From assembly GCA_033557675.1 (NCBI GenBank), contig JAWQRM010000306.1, forward strand, positions 1-24,399: DNA of 24,399 nucleotides, given 5' to 3'. The notes below the pieces were generated by a model, which saw nothing but the letters and a program-made list of their open reading frames with translations, was not told the DNA's origin and ran no database searches. The stretch's first letter is position 1. Each line of letters opens with the position of its first letter. A program made the position numbers and the translations under genes. This document shows positions 9,796-20,008 of this stretch, piece by piece. The stretch is from Coptodactyla brooksi (lineage: Eukaryota; Arthropoda; Insecta; Coleoptera; Scarabaeidae).

Positions 9796-10372
9796 CAATG
9801 GACATAATCTTTTAAAAAATGTATTATATAAGACTTTTCAGAACAGAATCGTTTCTGATGTTTCGGCCCCTCCACAACAGATCATTTACAGAAAGTGTCC
9901 GTCTATACCGGGTCTGTCAGCTAATATTTCTAAAATTGTTAATGTTGATGGTTAAAAAATAGCATATTATAATTTGGCGTTGGTTGGTAATTGTAGTGTC
10001 AAGAGTGGTTTATTGTATTCAGTGTGAGGACTGTGGTTCGAATTGTGTTGGCCAAACTAATGGATGGTTATGTGATCGTATTAAACATCAGTTTAAGACG
10101 ATTAATACGTTAGATATCATTAACAATAAATCTATTAGTGCATTGTCTCAACACGTTTTGGATAATAAACGTGATATGAGGTGAAAAATTGCGGGGTAGA
10201 TTGCTTTTTTGAGATAATAGGGATTTAGACCACCTCTCAAACTATCAGTTTGCGGTCAGATGTAGATAATCGCAGCAGTATATATAGTTTTCTTCTCAAT
10301 ATTGACAGTTGTAATGGCAATCATTTAAAAAATAGTGATGATGTAGGTAATGCGGGCGAATTAACGTTTTAA
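9796..10372 (+). pseudogene. Penelope linker, GIY-YIG endonuclease remnant and C-terminus
   Basis: RKCPSIPGLSANISKIV (about 9890-9940) matches the conserved 'PYIPGLS.KI' linker between RT and endonuclease. VVYCIQCEDCGSNCVGQT (about 10003-10058) corresponds to the GIY-YIG start with its paired cysteines (normally VVY.I.C..C...YVGQT), with Cys where the second Tyr is expected. LCDRIKHQF carries the helix arginine. After a stop and a frame change, SDVDN.SSIYSFLLNID and the final GELTF-stop complete the C-terminus. Such endonucleases nick target DNA for insertion. Here stops and the YVG-to-CVG change argue against activity. Confidence 0.85.
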
Positions 10373-10560
10373 AGTTAATCAATTTTGGATTTTTGAATTT
10401 CGCGTCAATCTCCTTAGAGGTGCTTTCAGGTTAGTTACATTTTAAGTTCGCCTAAAATCTTTTGACTTTGTAATGTTGTTTTGTCTTCGTTAGCAGTGTA
10501 TTTTAATACTAGATTTCAATTTCAATATGTTCTTTAAGTCCGGTTGCGATAGCTACAGTT

Positions 10561-10640
10561 TGCACATAGATTAGATCAATTGTTAGGTAAGACTTATGTT
10601 TGCACATAGGCTAGACAAGTTGTTAGGTAAGCCTTTTGTT
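10561..10640 (+). repeat. 40-bp tandem duplication in the PLE 3' region
   Basis: tgcacatagattagatcaat begins one unit at 10561 and tgcacataggctagacaagt begins the next at 10601; each runs on to tgttaggtaag. The two units differ at only a few bases. PLE copy B has a single unit at the equivalent place (7195-7215, minus). Confidence 0.85.
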
Positions 10641-10989
10641 CTTGATTGTGAACTTTTGTTTTAACAACATGGTTTTGTAGCACTTGAAGAAGCCAATTAT
10701 TTTATTTCGAAATATTGACTGAATAAAAAGGTAAGTCTAATACCCATCCCACTGAAGGTACTTTTATTGATTAGAAAGGTACATTCCTCGCTGAAACAAG
10801 GCTGGTGCATTGGCGAGGTTTAAGAAGTTTGAGAGGTTTGACAGATACTGTTTTATTTGGTTCCAATTGATGTACAGGGTATTGTTTGGTTTCATATACA
10901 TCATTATTGTATTGTTAGATTCAATTTCTATTAATATAACTCATATTAAAGATAAGTTAAATAATGACTAGTTAGATTGGTAAATATAT

Positions 10990-11400
10990 TGCCTAGTAGT
11001 CTTATAGCAGCAATTTCAAAAATATATTTGAACATTATGGAGCCTATATAGCCTACACTCATGCAGTGTAATGTAAAGACCTTCTTCACCAAATATATCA
11101 GTTTGGCAGGTTCTCCTTAAGATCCAGATTTGTACATCACAATGGAAATGTGGCGGTGCTCTACCTTGTTGGAAACAAAAGGTATTATCAAGAAAATCTT
11201 CATAAATACGTGACGTGGCTCTACTGCATTTCTTGATAAATTTATGTAAGCAGCATCCCCTACAGTATCTGCAGCGAGAAGAAGGCAGATACTAATCGCC
11301 TGGGAGTCTGTTGGTTTTCACATTTTGCCAAGTATTACTCACAAAATTCCAATTTATTATCAGCGTCATCTTCCTTCAGGGTGTGTATGCATCTTGATAA
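10990..11400 (-). pseudogene. ITm superfamily transposase relic (related to the DD41D element)
   Basis: Minus-strand frames give HTLKEDDADNKLEFCE, then YLAKCEN after one stop. These align with KVHSLEENDPGRTMEFCNF and YLRK in the DD41D transposase at 22408-23526. Downstream, DFLDNTFCFQQGRAPPHFH matches the second catalytic block 'FQQDGAPPH'. Here Asp-Gly has become Gly-Arg, so the catalytic aspartate is gone. The first catalytic block between them is missing, and the third is not recognisable. A possible helix-turn-helix piece (ISDEVHISLKQV) lies further upstream near 11550. Strongly degraded and non-functional. Confidence 0.6.
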
Positions 11401-11415
11401 ATAACATTTTATTAC

Positions 11416-11463
11416 GAAGGGATATCCTTCAATTTTGACGATACATTAGCGCGATATCCCTTC
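11416..11463. repeat. Short inverted repeat, 11-bp arms
   Basis: gaagggatatc (11416-11426) pairs exactly with gatatcccttc (11453-11463), with a 26-base loop. Confidence 0.8.
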
Positions 11464-11699
11464 TTCCACGCCAGTTTTCCTAGATGTTGTTAGTCTTCAC
11501 AAACGTTGTTTGAGGATATTTTGAGCAGTTCCACCTGTTTCAAGCTTATGTGTACTTCATCTGATATTAAGGTCAGTCGGGGGATTAGTTCGAAGTTGTC
11601 ACCTAAATCATCTCTGTTCTTCTACCATGTTTTCGTACTTACAGTATCAGTTTAAAATTAACCTTCTTTATTCAAAACTTGTTATGGATTATGTTATTA

Positions 11700-12270
11700 A
11701 AATTCAAGACTTCGGTATAATGGGGATAGCTAGATGAACGGTCGCCATTATCTACAGCTGTATATGCACCGCCGTAATACACCACCCATTATAGGCCTCA
11801 GCTTTGTCCCTAATATTTAAACAAGCGCGCTTTGAGCTATTGATTTTGGTAAATCAATATAGGATGAACCCCGTATTGATCTGTACTTGCTCATATTTAC
11901 TGACATATACGATATCTCAACGAATGTCCAGCCACTATCTCGCTCCAGGAATTCTTCGCCCTTTTTCTTGAACTACGCTGCTTGTTCGTGAATAATGTTG
12001 ATAATGAAGTTGAATCTTAATTTCAGCAACGAACTTTTCCAATGAACTCTCCACCAGTCTATAGACCTTTTCCTTAACGTCGTTGAGAAAAGTGGGGATA
12101 TCGAAATTTCTATCATCAGTTATTCTGCAGGTGGCGACTTCCACAATACCATCTCCCAAGTCAATATGTTCGACGTTGGCAGCATGTTACCATGACTTCA
12201 GATATCCACCGTGCTTCGGTTTTGAAGCGAACCACTCTTTTCGGGCTTCGTATCAATCACAAAATAACCC
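11700..12270 (-). pseudogene. Maverick/Polinton-like DNA polymerase region fragment
   Basis: Minus-strand reading gives an acidic, helical segment around FDIPTFLNDVKEKV (12090-12050) and, in another frame, the blocks ERDSGW and RGSSYI.LP (about 11940-11850), with degraded traces beyond. I know this order of blocks from the region upstream of the type-B DNA polymerase in insect Maverick/Polinton elements and related genes. At least one frameshift separates the two parts, and in-frame stops follow. No polymerase, integrase or capsid domain is present. The assignment rests on remembered motif order and would need a profile search. Confidence 0.5.
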
Positions 12271-12310
12271 CTTAGCACCAAAGGAAGCGAAAGGTGTGCA
12301 TATACCTAAT

Positions 12311-12337
12311 AAATACCCCTCCTCTTGAGGGGTATTT
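12311..12337. repeat. Short inverted repeat at the Polinton/LINE junction
   Basis: aaatacccctc (12311-12321) pairs exactly with gaggggtattt (12327-12337), with the loop ctctt. The LINE endonuclease similarity starts directly after it. Confidence 0.9.
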
Positions 12338-12339
12338 TT

Positions 12340-14950
12340 ACAGGAAAAAGCTCTGTATCATCAATATAAATGTACAATCGCTTACCAACAGAATTAGTAA
12401 AATACAGCAATTAACAACAGAATATGAGTATGACCTTTTGACTGTACACACACTGGATATCTCGGGAATAACTAGAATCAATAGAAATTCCGAATTACAT
12501 AATATCTGCAGCTTTTTGTCGAAGAGTCTCCATTCACGGAGGTGTTCCGATACTTTCAAAAGATACTTAACAAGCAAAACCGTTACAAGTTACACTGGCA
12601 TATCCACCAGATATGAAATTGATCGGTATTGCAGTATATGTAACATACAGAATTTATAAGAGAAGTTAAAAGAGAGATAAATAAATAAATAATAAATTTA
12701 TCCCCCTTGTAATTTTTATTGGCAGATAATAACAACATAGGTATATCACAAAGCAGCTCCATTCAAGAAAATCTACTGAACGTCATGGCTCAGAAGAATC
12801 TCCCTTATGCCTTCTCTGGATGATCACGTCGTCGGTATTGACAGATGCATCGACAATATCTTTCTCGACATAGATCCAGACCAATACGAGACTAAAACGA
12901 CAAATCTGCACATTGCTGATCATCTGGGAAAAATTATGTACCTTTATCAACAACCAACAATACCAAAACCAAAATATATAAAAAACCATTAAGTACAGAA
13001 AATACCAATACCTTTAAACAAATGATAAGCAGCATAAACTGGAAACCCGTCTATAACACAGACTTGTAAAAAGTAGAACATGTATATAAGATTCATGGTA
13101 CTCTGATATCATGCCATGAACAGTCGTTTCCGTAGAGCTTTAGGTTGGAAATCGAACTGCCAACATAACTAGTATTTCGAGTAACTTCAAAAACCTACAC
13201 TAAAACTAAAAGAAACTACGAATTCTCGCAAAAGTACAACGAGCTGAGAAGGGCCTGAGAAGTGGACAAAAGTAAAAATTATATCGACCAAGCCAAACAC
13301 AAAGAAAGCCACCTGGAATATCATCTAACGAGACACTGTAAGCGAGAAGTCAAAAAATATTACTAACTCCGGGCTAAGGGCAGACAATTTAAACAATTAT
13401 TTCGTTAAAATGGTTCGACAAACAATCAGCAAGCAATCAATGTCCAGGGGAAAAACAATCAGCAGAATGGTTGTCCCCTGGACATTGTGAAAACCACAGT
13501 AATAAACTCTATATTTTTCGGGAGGGTATTTCTTCTGAAGATAACTAGCATACTTGCAAACTTAATCACAAGCTGTACACAGGATATTTACGAACTATCA
13601 GGAAATTTGATCGGGAAACTAACAAATGAAATCGCTACGCTGCTGCCACGTCAAATAAATAGAGACTTTCATGATGGTGAATTTCCAAGTATCTTAAAAA
13701 ACTAATGGTATTCCTAACTTTAAAAAAGATGACGAGGATCAGGTATACCACTTCGGACCTATCTCCATCCTGCCAACAATTTCCAAAGTCTTTAAAATAG
13801 CAATAAAAAAATGGACTTACCAACTTTTTGGATATATACTTATCAACTGTTCCCAATCAGCATGGATATTGCACAAAAAAGTCAACTGTCAGTGCTCTAA
13901 CCAATGTTGTCACAAAGATACTGTACGCTTTGCGACCTAATTAAAGCTTTCGATTTCGTGAATCATAGCATACAACTTCAGAAGCTCTGGAAACTAGGAA
14001 CCCGGGAACGGCGCATAAGTTTTTAACATCCTACTTGAGCAAACAAATGCAGACAGTTTAGTAGGCAGGTCAGTGATCAGAATAGAGAGAAATTACACCG
14101 GGAATACCACAGGGGGCCCCCTCTTATTTTTCTGGCAATGTCAATGATGTCAATGATCTACGAGGAATTATTGGAGCTGAACTTACTTGCTTGTTTGCTG
14201 ACGACACAACCTTTATAAATACAAATAAAATATGAGCAGACTTAGATAGACAACCGAAGCACGTCTTGAGGAAGCTACGGATTAGTTGAACATTAGGAAA
14301 TTAAAAATCAGCACTGACAAGTCTGAACGCCTCACGTTATACACAGTACGCGGTGAACAAGTTCCACCTAAAATTGTGAAATTTCTGGATATTCTCTTCA
14401 CAGATACACTAGACTGATCTAGTCATATCACCGAATTGAGAAAAGAATTTAGCACTGTAATTTATTGCATAGGAATGGTACTAAAATACGTTGCATCAGC
14501 AGTAGCTAATACACTTACTACAGCCAATTGCATGGTAAATAGATCCCCAGATGAGCTATGTATGCTAGCCTCATCTGAGGATAGCATAGCTATGTAGGCT
14601 ATTCTCATCCACACGGAGCAGGGTTCATCATCAGTATTCAAAGACAAAATAGACCTCTATTCAAAGAAAACAAAATTATCACTACTAGGTGTATTCATAC
14701 TCACCTCAATTTTGTTTGTCCATAGAAATAAACACAACTGCATTATAATCATAAGCTAGCACAAGTACAAAAGCACGCGGGGAAAATAACCTAGCAGTAC
14801 CGTACCATAGAATACAGAAACAATGGAAATTAATTTAAACAAACGATGGAGAAAATGCTTACAGGACGTGCGTTTTATACAATTGAAGAATACCTCAATA
14901 ATTGCTTGAATTATATATGGTGTACACTTGACATGTTCTAATCTGACGAT
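12340..14950 (+). mobile_element. Jockey/CR1-like LINE relic (endonuclease + reverse transcriptase)
   Basis: Endonuclease remnants: CIININVQSLTNRISKIQQL (12354-12413), then a HGGVPIL block near 12535 and CIDNIFLDIDPDQYE...ADHLG ending near 12930. These fit the start, middle and C-terminal His-bearing part of an APE-type nuclease. Before the RT comes INWKPVYNTDL. RT blocks are DFHDGEFPSILKN, then FGPISILPTISKVF, KAFDFVNHSIQLQKLWKLG and CLFADDTTFIN (FADD at 14194-14205), and KFLDILFTDTLD. A C-terminal STRGENNLAVPYHRIQ-like tail follows near 14780. Many frameshifts and stops. The catalytic FADD is intact locally, but no continuous ORF remains. No ORF1 or poly-A tail is seen; the 5' end is truncated against the Polinton-like fragment. 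Confidence 0.85.
13438..13487. repeat. Inverted repeat inside the LINE, 14-bp arms
   Basis: caatgtccagggga (13438-13451) pairs exactly with 13474-13487, with a 22-base loop. A short direct repeat, aaacaatcagca, also recurs at about 13422 and 13453. It interrupts the region between endonuclease and RT. Confidence 0.85.
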
Positions 14951-15047
14951 TGGAATAAATTACTATTATTATTGCACGATAGGCTTCGCAGGGTGTTCAT
15001 GAACAACATATTGCGGAGAATGGTATTAATTTATTAGATGTACTTAC

Positions 15048-15154
15048 CGAGTTAAAGTAGTCGTTCCTGTATCTAAAGGTAACCTATCCTCATCAGTACA
15101 CGTTGAATTTCCGATGAAACCGCACGTGTAACATATTATATTGGAGCAAATCTC
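15048..15154 (-). CDS. Possible second host-gene exon
   Basis: Minus-strand open frame EICSNIICYTCGFIGNSTCT followed by DEDRLPLDTGTTTLTR, ending at a good donor (CTCG|GTAAGTA). It follows the possible exon at 15382-15483 after a gap of about 230 bp. Upstream of it the frame has a stop, and the only nearby AG lacks a clear pyrimidine tract, so the 5' boundary is unsupported. No family is recognised. It is listed because the codons, Cys content and donor occur together in the one stretch free of mobile elements. Confidence 0.2.
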
Positions 15155-15381
15155 TCATGCATGCCTCGTTAAGTGACGTTCATTTTCGTATCACAACGTG
15201 CACACCTAAAAATCATTAATGCTATCTCTTAGATAAACAAGAGTAGAGCGTCACAAGAAGCGTATAATCTGTGATTTTACACGTAGAATATTGCATACGC
15301 AGCACTTTTCTGTGCAAAGCTAACACGATGCAATGTTGCGTTGACCCCTGATACTAGACCAGTCAGTATTTTCATACGTAC

Positions 15382-15483
15382 GAATTCTCCAATATCTGAC
15401 CAATCCGGTGATAACGCGAATAACGAGGTTGTTCCGTGCCCAGACATGCAAATTTGACATAGCGTTCCGTATTCGCGCGTGCC
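15382..15483 (-). CDS. Possible host-gene exon (Cys-containing, ZAD-like?)
   Basis: On the minus strand an acceptor-like tgttttgatttcag precedes 102 bases that read openly as 34 codons: GTREYGTLCQICMSGHGTTS, then LFALSPDWSDIGEF. A strong donor-like GTACGTATG follows. The C-x2-C start (LCQIC) and hydrophobic middle recall the first half of the zinc-finger-associated domain (ZAD) of insect zinc-finger proteins, but the similarity is weak. The frame stays open past the donor to a stop near 15290, so the splice site is not forced. It could be a real exon, an old pseudogene or chance. Confidence 0.3.
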
Positions 15484-15944
15484 CTGAAATCAAAACATTA
15501 ACACAGTAACTTTACGTTCAAATTACATTTCATCTGAAAACTTGAAGTTCATATTAGATAGAAAGTTGGATAAAGAAACAACTTTAAATGTAGGTAAGTA
15601 GTCTTCATTAAATGCCTAATAATTACACATACATGTTTAAATATATTTCACATATTAAAGAAACTTAGGTATAATCCTAACGTTTGACAGAGGGCCAATA
15701 CCGTTTGGCTCTTTGTATAGTTTGATAGACTAGGTTTCACATAGACAGCTATCCTAATTCAATAGAATTAGGAAAGCTGGCTGAATTAGGAAAGGCAACG
15801 GGAAACGCTGTACGGGGGGAATTATATTAACGGGTACTGGTACCTTATTCTGCATAATTAGATAAACAAGAGCATAATGTTCTGAAAAATAAATTTACTC
15901 GTTATGATTATAACAGAGTTGAGGATTTTGGAACTTTTGGCTTA

Positions 15945-16085
15945 GTAATAAAGTGTAACAATGCCACCACTACACCAAAACCGAATAGTATATTTGCTGA
16001 TGCATGTTTCGCCGACCATGTCGGCATCACCACAAACGACGAAGGAAAGCGCTTAAGAAACTGCTCTAAGTTGTATTTTGTACTA
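15945..16085 (-). repeat. Penelope-type terminal repeat with hammerhead-like module
   Basis: The minus strand reads TGATGCCGAC-atg-GTCGGC-GAAAC-atgcatc, a perfect 6-bp stem (gccgac/gtcggc, plus 16011-16016 and 16020-16025) directly followed by GAAA (16010-16007). It continues ttcggttttggtgtagtggtggcattgtt, shared with 3480-3560. The stem pairs differ from those at 5755-5781 (A-T there, G-C here) while pairing is kept. The first half of the CTGANGA core is truncated. The 76-residue open frame across it is not considered coding. Confidence 0.5.
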
Positions 16086-16388
16086 AAAGTTGGCAGCCAG
16101 ATGTCGCCCTGTCTAAGACGTCCAATAGAAACCAGCAAAGTGCATTGTTTGTGTCAGACTGTCTTGGCGGTATCTGACTCCAAGGAACATAATGTACGGA
16201 AACTTTGAATGAAAAACTAATTAAAGAAATTAATTATCTAGGGTAACTGTGTACCCCGTTCGGTAATTAACATTATGAAAAAAATATGTCCTGTTAAATA
16301 CTGGACATTGTGCAACTGTACCCCATTTCTGATAATTTGCTCTAAACTGCAGGAAAAAAAGGCTATGATTTAATTTTTGTATACTATA

Positions 16389-18470
16389 CAGTAACACCCC
16401 GCTTAACGCTAGCCCAATATGCGCTGTTTCGCTATAATGCTGTTTTTGTACAACTTGAGGATTTCCCGCATTCGAAGCAATCGTGTCGCAATGTTGGTTT
16501 GCTGCGATTCGATTATTCCCCTAATAGACAAACGTATCGATCTCAGCGTGCACAATTTGTGTGCATGCTAAATCAATTAAAATCGCCGTGCGTATTACAG
16601 GTATTTTCAAAGTTCCACCTTTGATTTCGTCTTTACAAAATGTCGCAAACTACGGCAGGTGCACTAAAAACAAAAGGACAAAGCATTTCACTGCAAACTA
16701 AATTAGACGTGATTCGTCGCCTAGAAGCAGGTGAACGTCAAGTAGACTTAAGTACTTCTTTAAAGTTACCAACTTCGGCAATAAGGACAATTCTTAAAAA
16801 TGAAAATGAAATTAAGTCCGCTACGTTGTCGACTACAAAACTCTCGGCAACAAGAATAACAAGAATTGGAAGTTCTATTTTAAAAGAAAAGAAGAAAAGG
16901 CTTTGTATTTGGATCGATAATCAAACTCAACGCAACATACCATTAAGCCAATTAATGTTAATGGAAAAAGCAAAAAGTTTTTCCAGCACATCCAGTGAGA
17001 AACGGGAAATACTTCGGAAACATTCTCGGCTAGCAGAAGTTGGTTTAATCGCTTCAAAGAAACGCAGCAATTTACATAATATTGGAATCACTGGAGGTGC
17101 AGCCAGTTCGGATGCTCTAGCTGCTCAAGAATTTCCCGCGAAGATCATCGAAGGGAATTATCCACCGGAGCTTGTCTTCAATGTTGACGAAACAGGTCTC
17201 TATTGGAAGAGAATGCCTATTCGTACCTTTATTTTTCAGGGACAGAAAAAGGTCCCTGGGTTTAAGGTCGCTAAAGAAAGGTTAACGCTTTTATTAGGAG
17301 GAAACGCTAAAGGTGACATCAAATTAAAGCCACTGATTTGCCCACCATTTGGGAATCCAACAAGAAAGCATGGATGATGACTAATGTTTTCAAAAATTGT
17401 CTTTTAAACCACTTTTGTCCGTATGTGAAATGGTATTGTCAGCATCGAAACATATAACCAAAAGCATTATTAATGTTGAACAACGCACCTGGTCATCCAA
17501 CCCAATTTACAAAACCAAATTACAAAATGTAGAGTCATCCAATCCGATTAGAGTGATTTTTTGCCCCCCAATATAACTGCCTTGATCCAACCAATTTATC
17601 AAGGTGTAATTGCAAATGTTCAAAAATACAGCATAGTTGACGCCATAAATAACATTAAATTAAGTTGGGATGACATGACAGAAAACTGTATGAATGGAGT
17701 TTGAAAAAAAAAGAGATATGTGAGATATGTGTTCCTGAAGAATCAACGCTACCAAGCATTGTTCAGTTTACCACTGAAGCAGGCTTTGGCGATGTTTCTC
17801 TGGAAGACATAGAAGAATACGTAGAACACAATGACAACAGCTTTGACAACGACGATCTCAAGGATTTATCTGAGAACACCCTCGAAATATGCAATGATGA
17901 TAACCTTCCACATCTGATGAACCACCAATAAGAAAACTTTCTACTGCTTTTATTAGCCAAACCGTTGATACGACTATTGATATTTTAGATAAACTTGTAC
18001 AAAATGATCCCGATTGTCAACGAAGTTCAAAAGTAAGAAGAGGTGTTTTAGATGCAATATCCTCTTACGACTTACTTCGAGAAAGAAAACGAAAGCGGTA
18101 ACCCGCAATCGATTTTTTCGCAACAAAAGATCATCGCTACAACTGCAATATATATTTAGACGTGAAATGACATTTTATTTTTACATATTTTTTACATTTA
18201 TTTTATTTATTTTTATTAAATTTTATTTAGGACAACTTTTTGTTAAAACATGTATAGTGTAATAAATACCCTTTATTTTGTTTATCTGTCGTTTATCAAT
18301 GTATTTCTTATTTACCTTTAAAGTCTAAAATAAGTATTTTGGACAATAAAATGTTGTGCAAACAATTCGCACACTTTTAAGGTTGAACACGTGTGACCTC
18401 GCTTAGCGCTGATTCGCTTAACGCTCAACATTGCGTGCACCCGTTAACAGCGTTAATCGGAGTATTACTG
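16389..18470 (+). mobile_element. Tigger (pogo superfamily) DNA transposon, full length but dead
   Basis: The left end cagtaacaccccgcttaacg and the reverse complement of the right end, cagtaatactccgattaacg, agree at 19 of the first 22 positions. TA flanks both sides (16387-16388 and 18471-18472), the target duplication of pogo/Tigger elements. Further cgcttaacgct-like motifs lie inside both ends (18408-18425). The 2082-bp length and the single jerky/CENP-B-type transposase reading 16640-18101 fit the family. Confidence 0.92.
16640..18101 (+). pseudogene. Tigger/jerky-type transposase, frameshifted, catalytic residues lost
   Basis: The start ATG 16640 opens a CENP-B-like helix-turn-helix (about residues 15-55, KLDVIRRLEAGERQVDLSTS) and continues to the DDE domain. 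FNVDETGLYWKRMP (residue 183 = Asp, 17186-17188) is the first catalytic block. Residues 114 to about 140 are out of frame: the expected WFNRFK appears in the +1 frame near 17040, so two compensating shifts keep the first 245 codons open. After the stop at 17377, MLNNAPGHP replaces the catalytic Asp of 'LDNAPGHP' with Asn, and PPNITALIQPIYQGVI has Tyr for the last Asp of 'PMDQGVI'. The C-terminus (ILDKLVQNDPDCQRSSKVRR) ends at TAA 18099-18101. Such enzymes cut and paste the element; this one cannot. Confidence 0.9.
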
Positions 18471-19697
18471 TATTAGTTATGTGTGGATTGGAGATAGCAG
18501 AAAAGAAGAAACAAGTACTTAATTATTTTCAAAATATAAGATCATATAGTACTTAGTTATTTTCAAAATATAAAATGTAAGTGTGGGGTATACCTGCACC
18601 CCGTCTGGTATTATGGAGGTTAAATTTGAAGTTACCTCTTTGAAGGGATGTTTCATCCGTACAAATTGTGTGGGTGTATCAACGGGTATTATACAGAATA
18701 TACCCCGGTAGGACATTTGGACAAAATTACGCGACTTTTTATCTTTTTACGTGGCCCATTTAAAAGGGGTATTTCATCCCTTAAAACCGGCAATGTGTAG
18801 CAACGGAAGCCAGATATGTTATTAATGGATATTATTATACATACAAGATGATGATTTTTTTAATTTCCAAATTATGGCCGTTTTTCTGTTAGTTCAAAGA
18901 GTAGCTCCAAGAAAACATTTAGGATTAGCTAACATGATAGACACGCAACTGCTCAGCTGTAATTTCTTAATCACGTTTTTAATAAATGGATATACATGCT
19001 TATAGCGGGCATTGTCCTTTATAGGTCTAGTACTTTTATATCGTAGACTATATCGCCATACCTGAGTTAATATGATTTCTGTTTTGTACTCGAGAGAATT
19101 CTAAGATACTGTATAACCTGGCGCCCCTTCTACGAATTTGTATTATTTTATGTGGTTTTTTGGAAACTAGAACAGGAACATCTTGAAAATTAGAGCAGAT
19201 AGGAGAAGAAACAATTAAATGACCAAACATTTGCGGTTTTGAGATACTTGGCTATGTACTTGGCAAAAATAGATTTTGTAGAGTACTTTAGAACCAATCT
19301 ATCTCTCTGGTTATTGGTTTCATAGAAAAATGGTAACGAAAAAGGTGATAGATAATTGGGCTTTTAATGATGTAATCGATTTCTTTAATGTAAGCTGTCA
19401 TTTTGAAGTTGTTGTAAATAATAACCAGTGATAGGTTCCAAGAAATTCTAAAATGATCATTTTACAAACGTTTATTAAACCATGAATGTTTTATAAAAGA
19501 CAAAATGTGCATTAAACAGAGCTCTTAGAACCGCAAGTCTTTTCCTATTTAACAGTTTCTCTAGCTGTCATAATATTTCTGTACAAAACATTGGAAGCTA
19601 CTGGCGCAGTTGATTACACATATTAGTGAAACTATTTTAACATTATTTTCGAAAAGTTAGTCATTGATTACAACTTCACCAAAACAATAAATTAACA
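18471..19697. other. Unassigned stretch with a 34-bp tandem duplication
   Basis: agtacttaattattttcaaa (18514) recurs as agtacttagttattttcaaa (18548), period 34. A piece around 18581-18604 (ggggtatacctgcaccccgt) resembles 16241-16268, left of the Tigger. Nothing coding is recognised in 18720-19697. Confidence 0.45.
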
Positions 19698-19812
19698 AGA
19701 AATAACAAACAGCGTAACCACAACACTAATGTTTTCATTAGTGTTGTGTTTCATTGTTTGGACTGAACATATATGTTTCGGTACATCGAATAAACCGTCT
19801 TCAGGAGATATA
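19698..19812 (-). repeat. Penelope-type terminal repeat, inverted partner 1
   Basis: The reverse complement reads atctCCTGAAGACGGTTTATTCG, then atgtaccGAAACATATAT and further to cacaacactaat and gtaacc (that is, ggttacgctgtttgtta). It matches 20009-20099 in the opposite orientation along its length, except for an extra stretch of roughly 20-30 bp that contains the second arm of the hairpin 19719-19748. CTGAAGA, a ggt...acc stem and GAAAC again give the hammerhead-like order (tcttcag at 19798-19804 on the plus strand). Confidence 0.65.
19719..19748. repeat. Short inverted repeat, 13-bp arms, tttt loop
   Basis: cacaacactaatg (19719-19731) pairs exactly with cattagtgttgtg (19736-19748). The homologous position in the sister repeat (20055-20085, minus) has the first arm but not the second, so the second arm appears to be a later templated gain. 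Confidence 0.9.
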
Positions 19813-20008
19813 ATCTAAAAACACTTTATTAAATACTTTACTTTTGTTTTTAAAAATAGTTTATAACGACTCTGTCCCTATACCTGCCTCGATCATTTTT
19901 GACCTGGCAGGTAGAAGGAGAAGCTAATTAAATTCTAATTAGAAGTAAGTGGTCTCATTAAAAAGTAATATAGTACATAAGTCTTATTTTTCATTTTAGT
20001 TGTTCTTT

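Larger units (their letters stand above)
9320..10760 (+). mobile_element. Penelope-like retroelement relic (copy A)
   Basis: It contains, in order, a degraded reverse transcriptase (9330-9790), a linker, a GIY-YIG endonuclease remnant (9990-10180), a C-terminal segment ending GELTF-stop at 10372, and a 3' untranslated and terminal repeat region to about 10760. The terminal part holds a 40-bp tandem duplication (tgcacatag at 10561 and 10601) and the acttgaagaagcc block. RT followed by a GIY-YIG endonuclease is diagnostic of Penelope-like elements. The 5' part of the RT is absent. Copy B on the opposite strand at 7012-8307 shares the 3' end. Confidence 0.88.
14951..15944. other. Less AT-rich stretch without mobile-element domains
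   Basis: This kilobase shows no transposase or RT similarity and is richer in CG dinucleotides than its surroundings (15050-15480). Two possible minus-strand exons lie here (listed separately). A bulged hairpin at 15747-15778 (agct-a-tcctaattc / gaattagga-a-agct, loop aata) is followed by a repeated gaattaggaaag. Confidence 0.45.

Noticed and set aside
12311..12337. GC-rich hairpin followed by T-run, like a bacterial terminator
   Set aside because: The sequence is eukaryotic and no transcription unit ends there; it is one of many hairpins of the same type.
15908..16138. 76-residue minus-strand open frame
   Set aside because: It lies across a Penelope-type terminal repeat, which is non-coding in the other copies.
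18014..18262. 82-residue plus-strand open frame
   Set aside because: Out-of-frame shadow of the Tigger transposase C-terminus and its AT-rich 3' leader.
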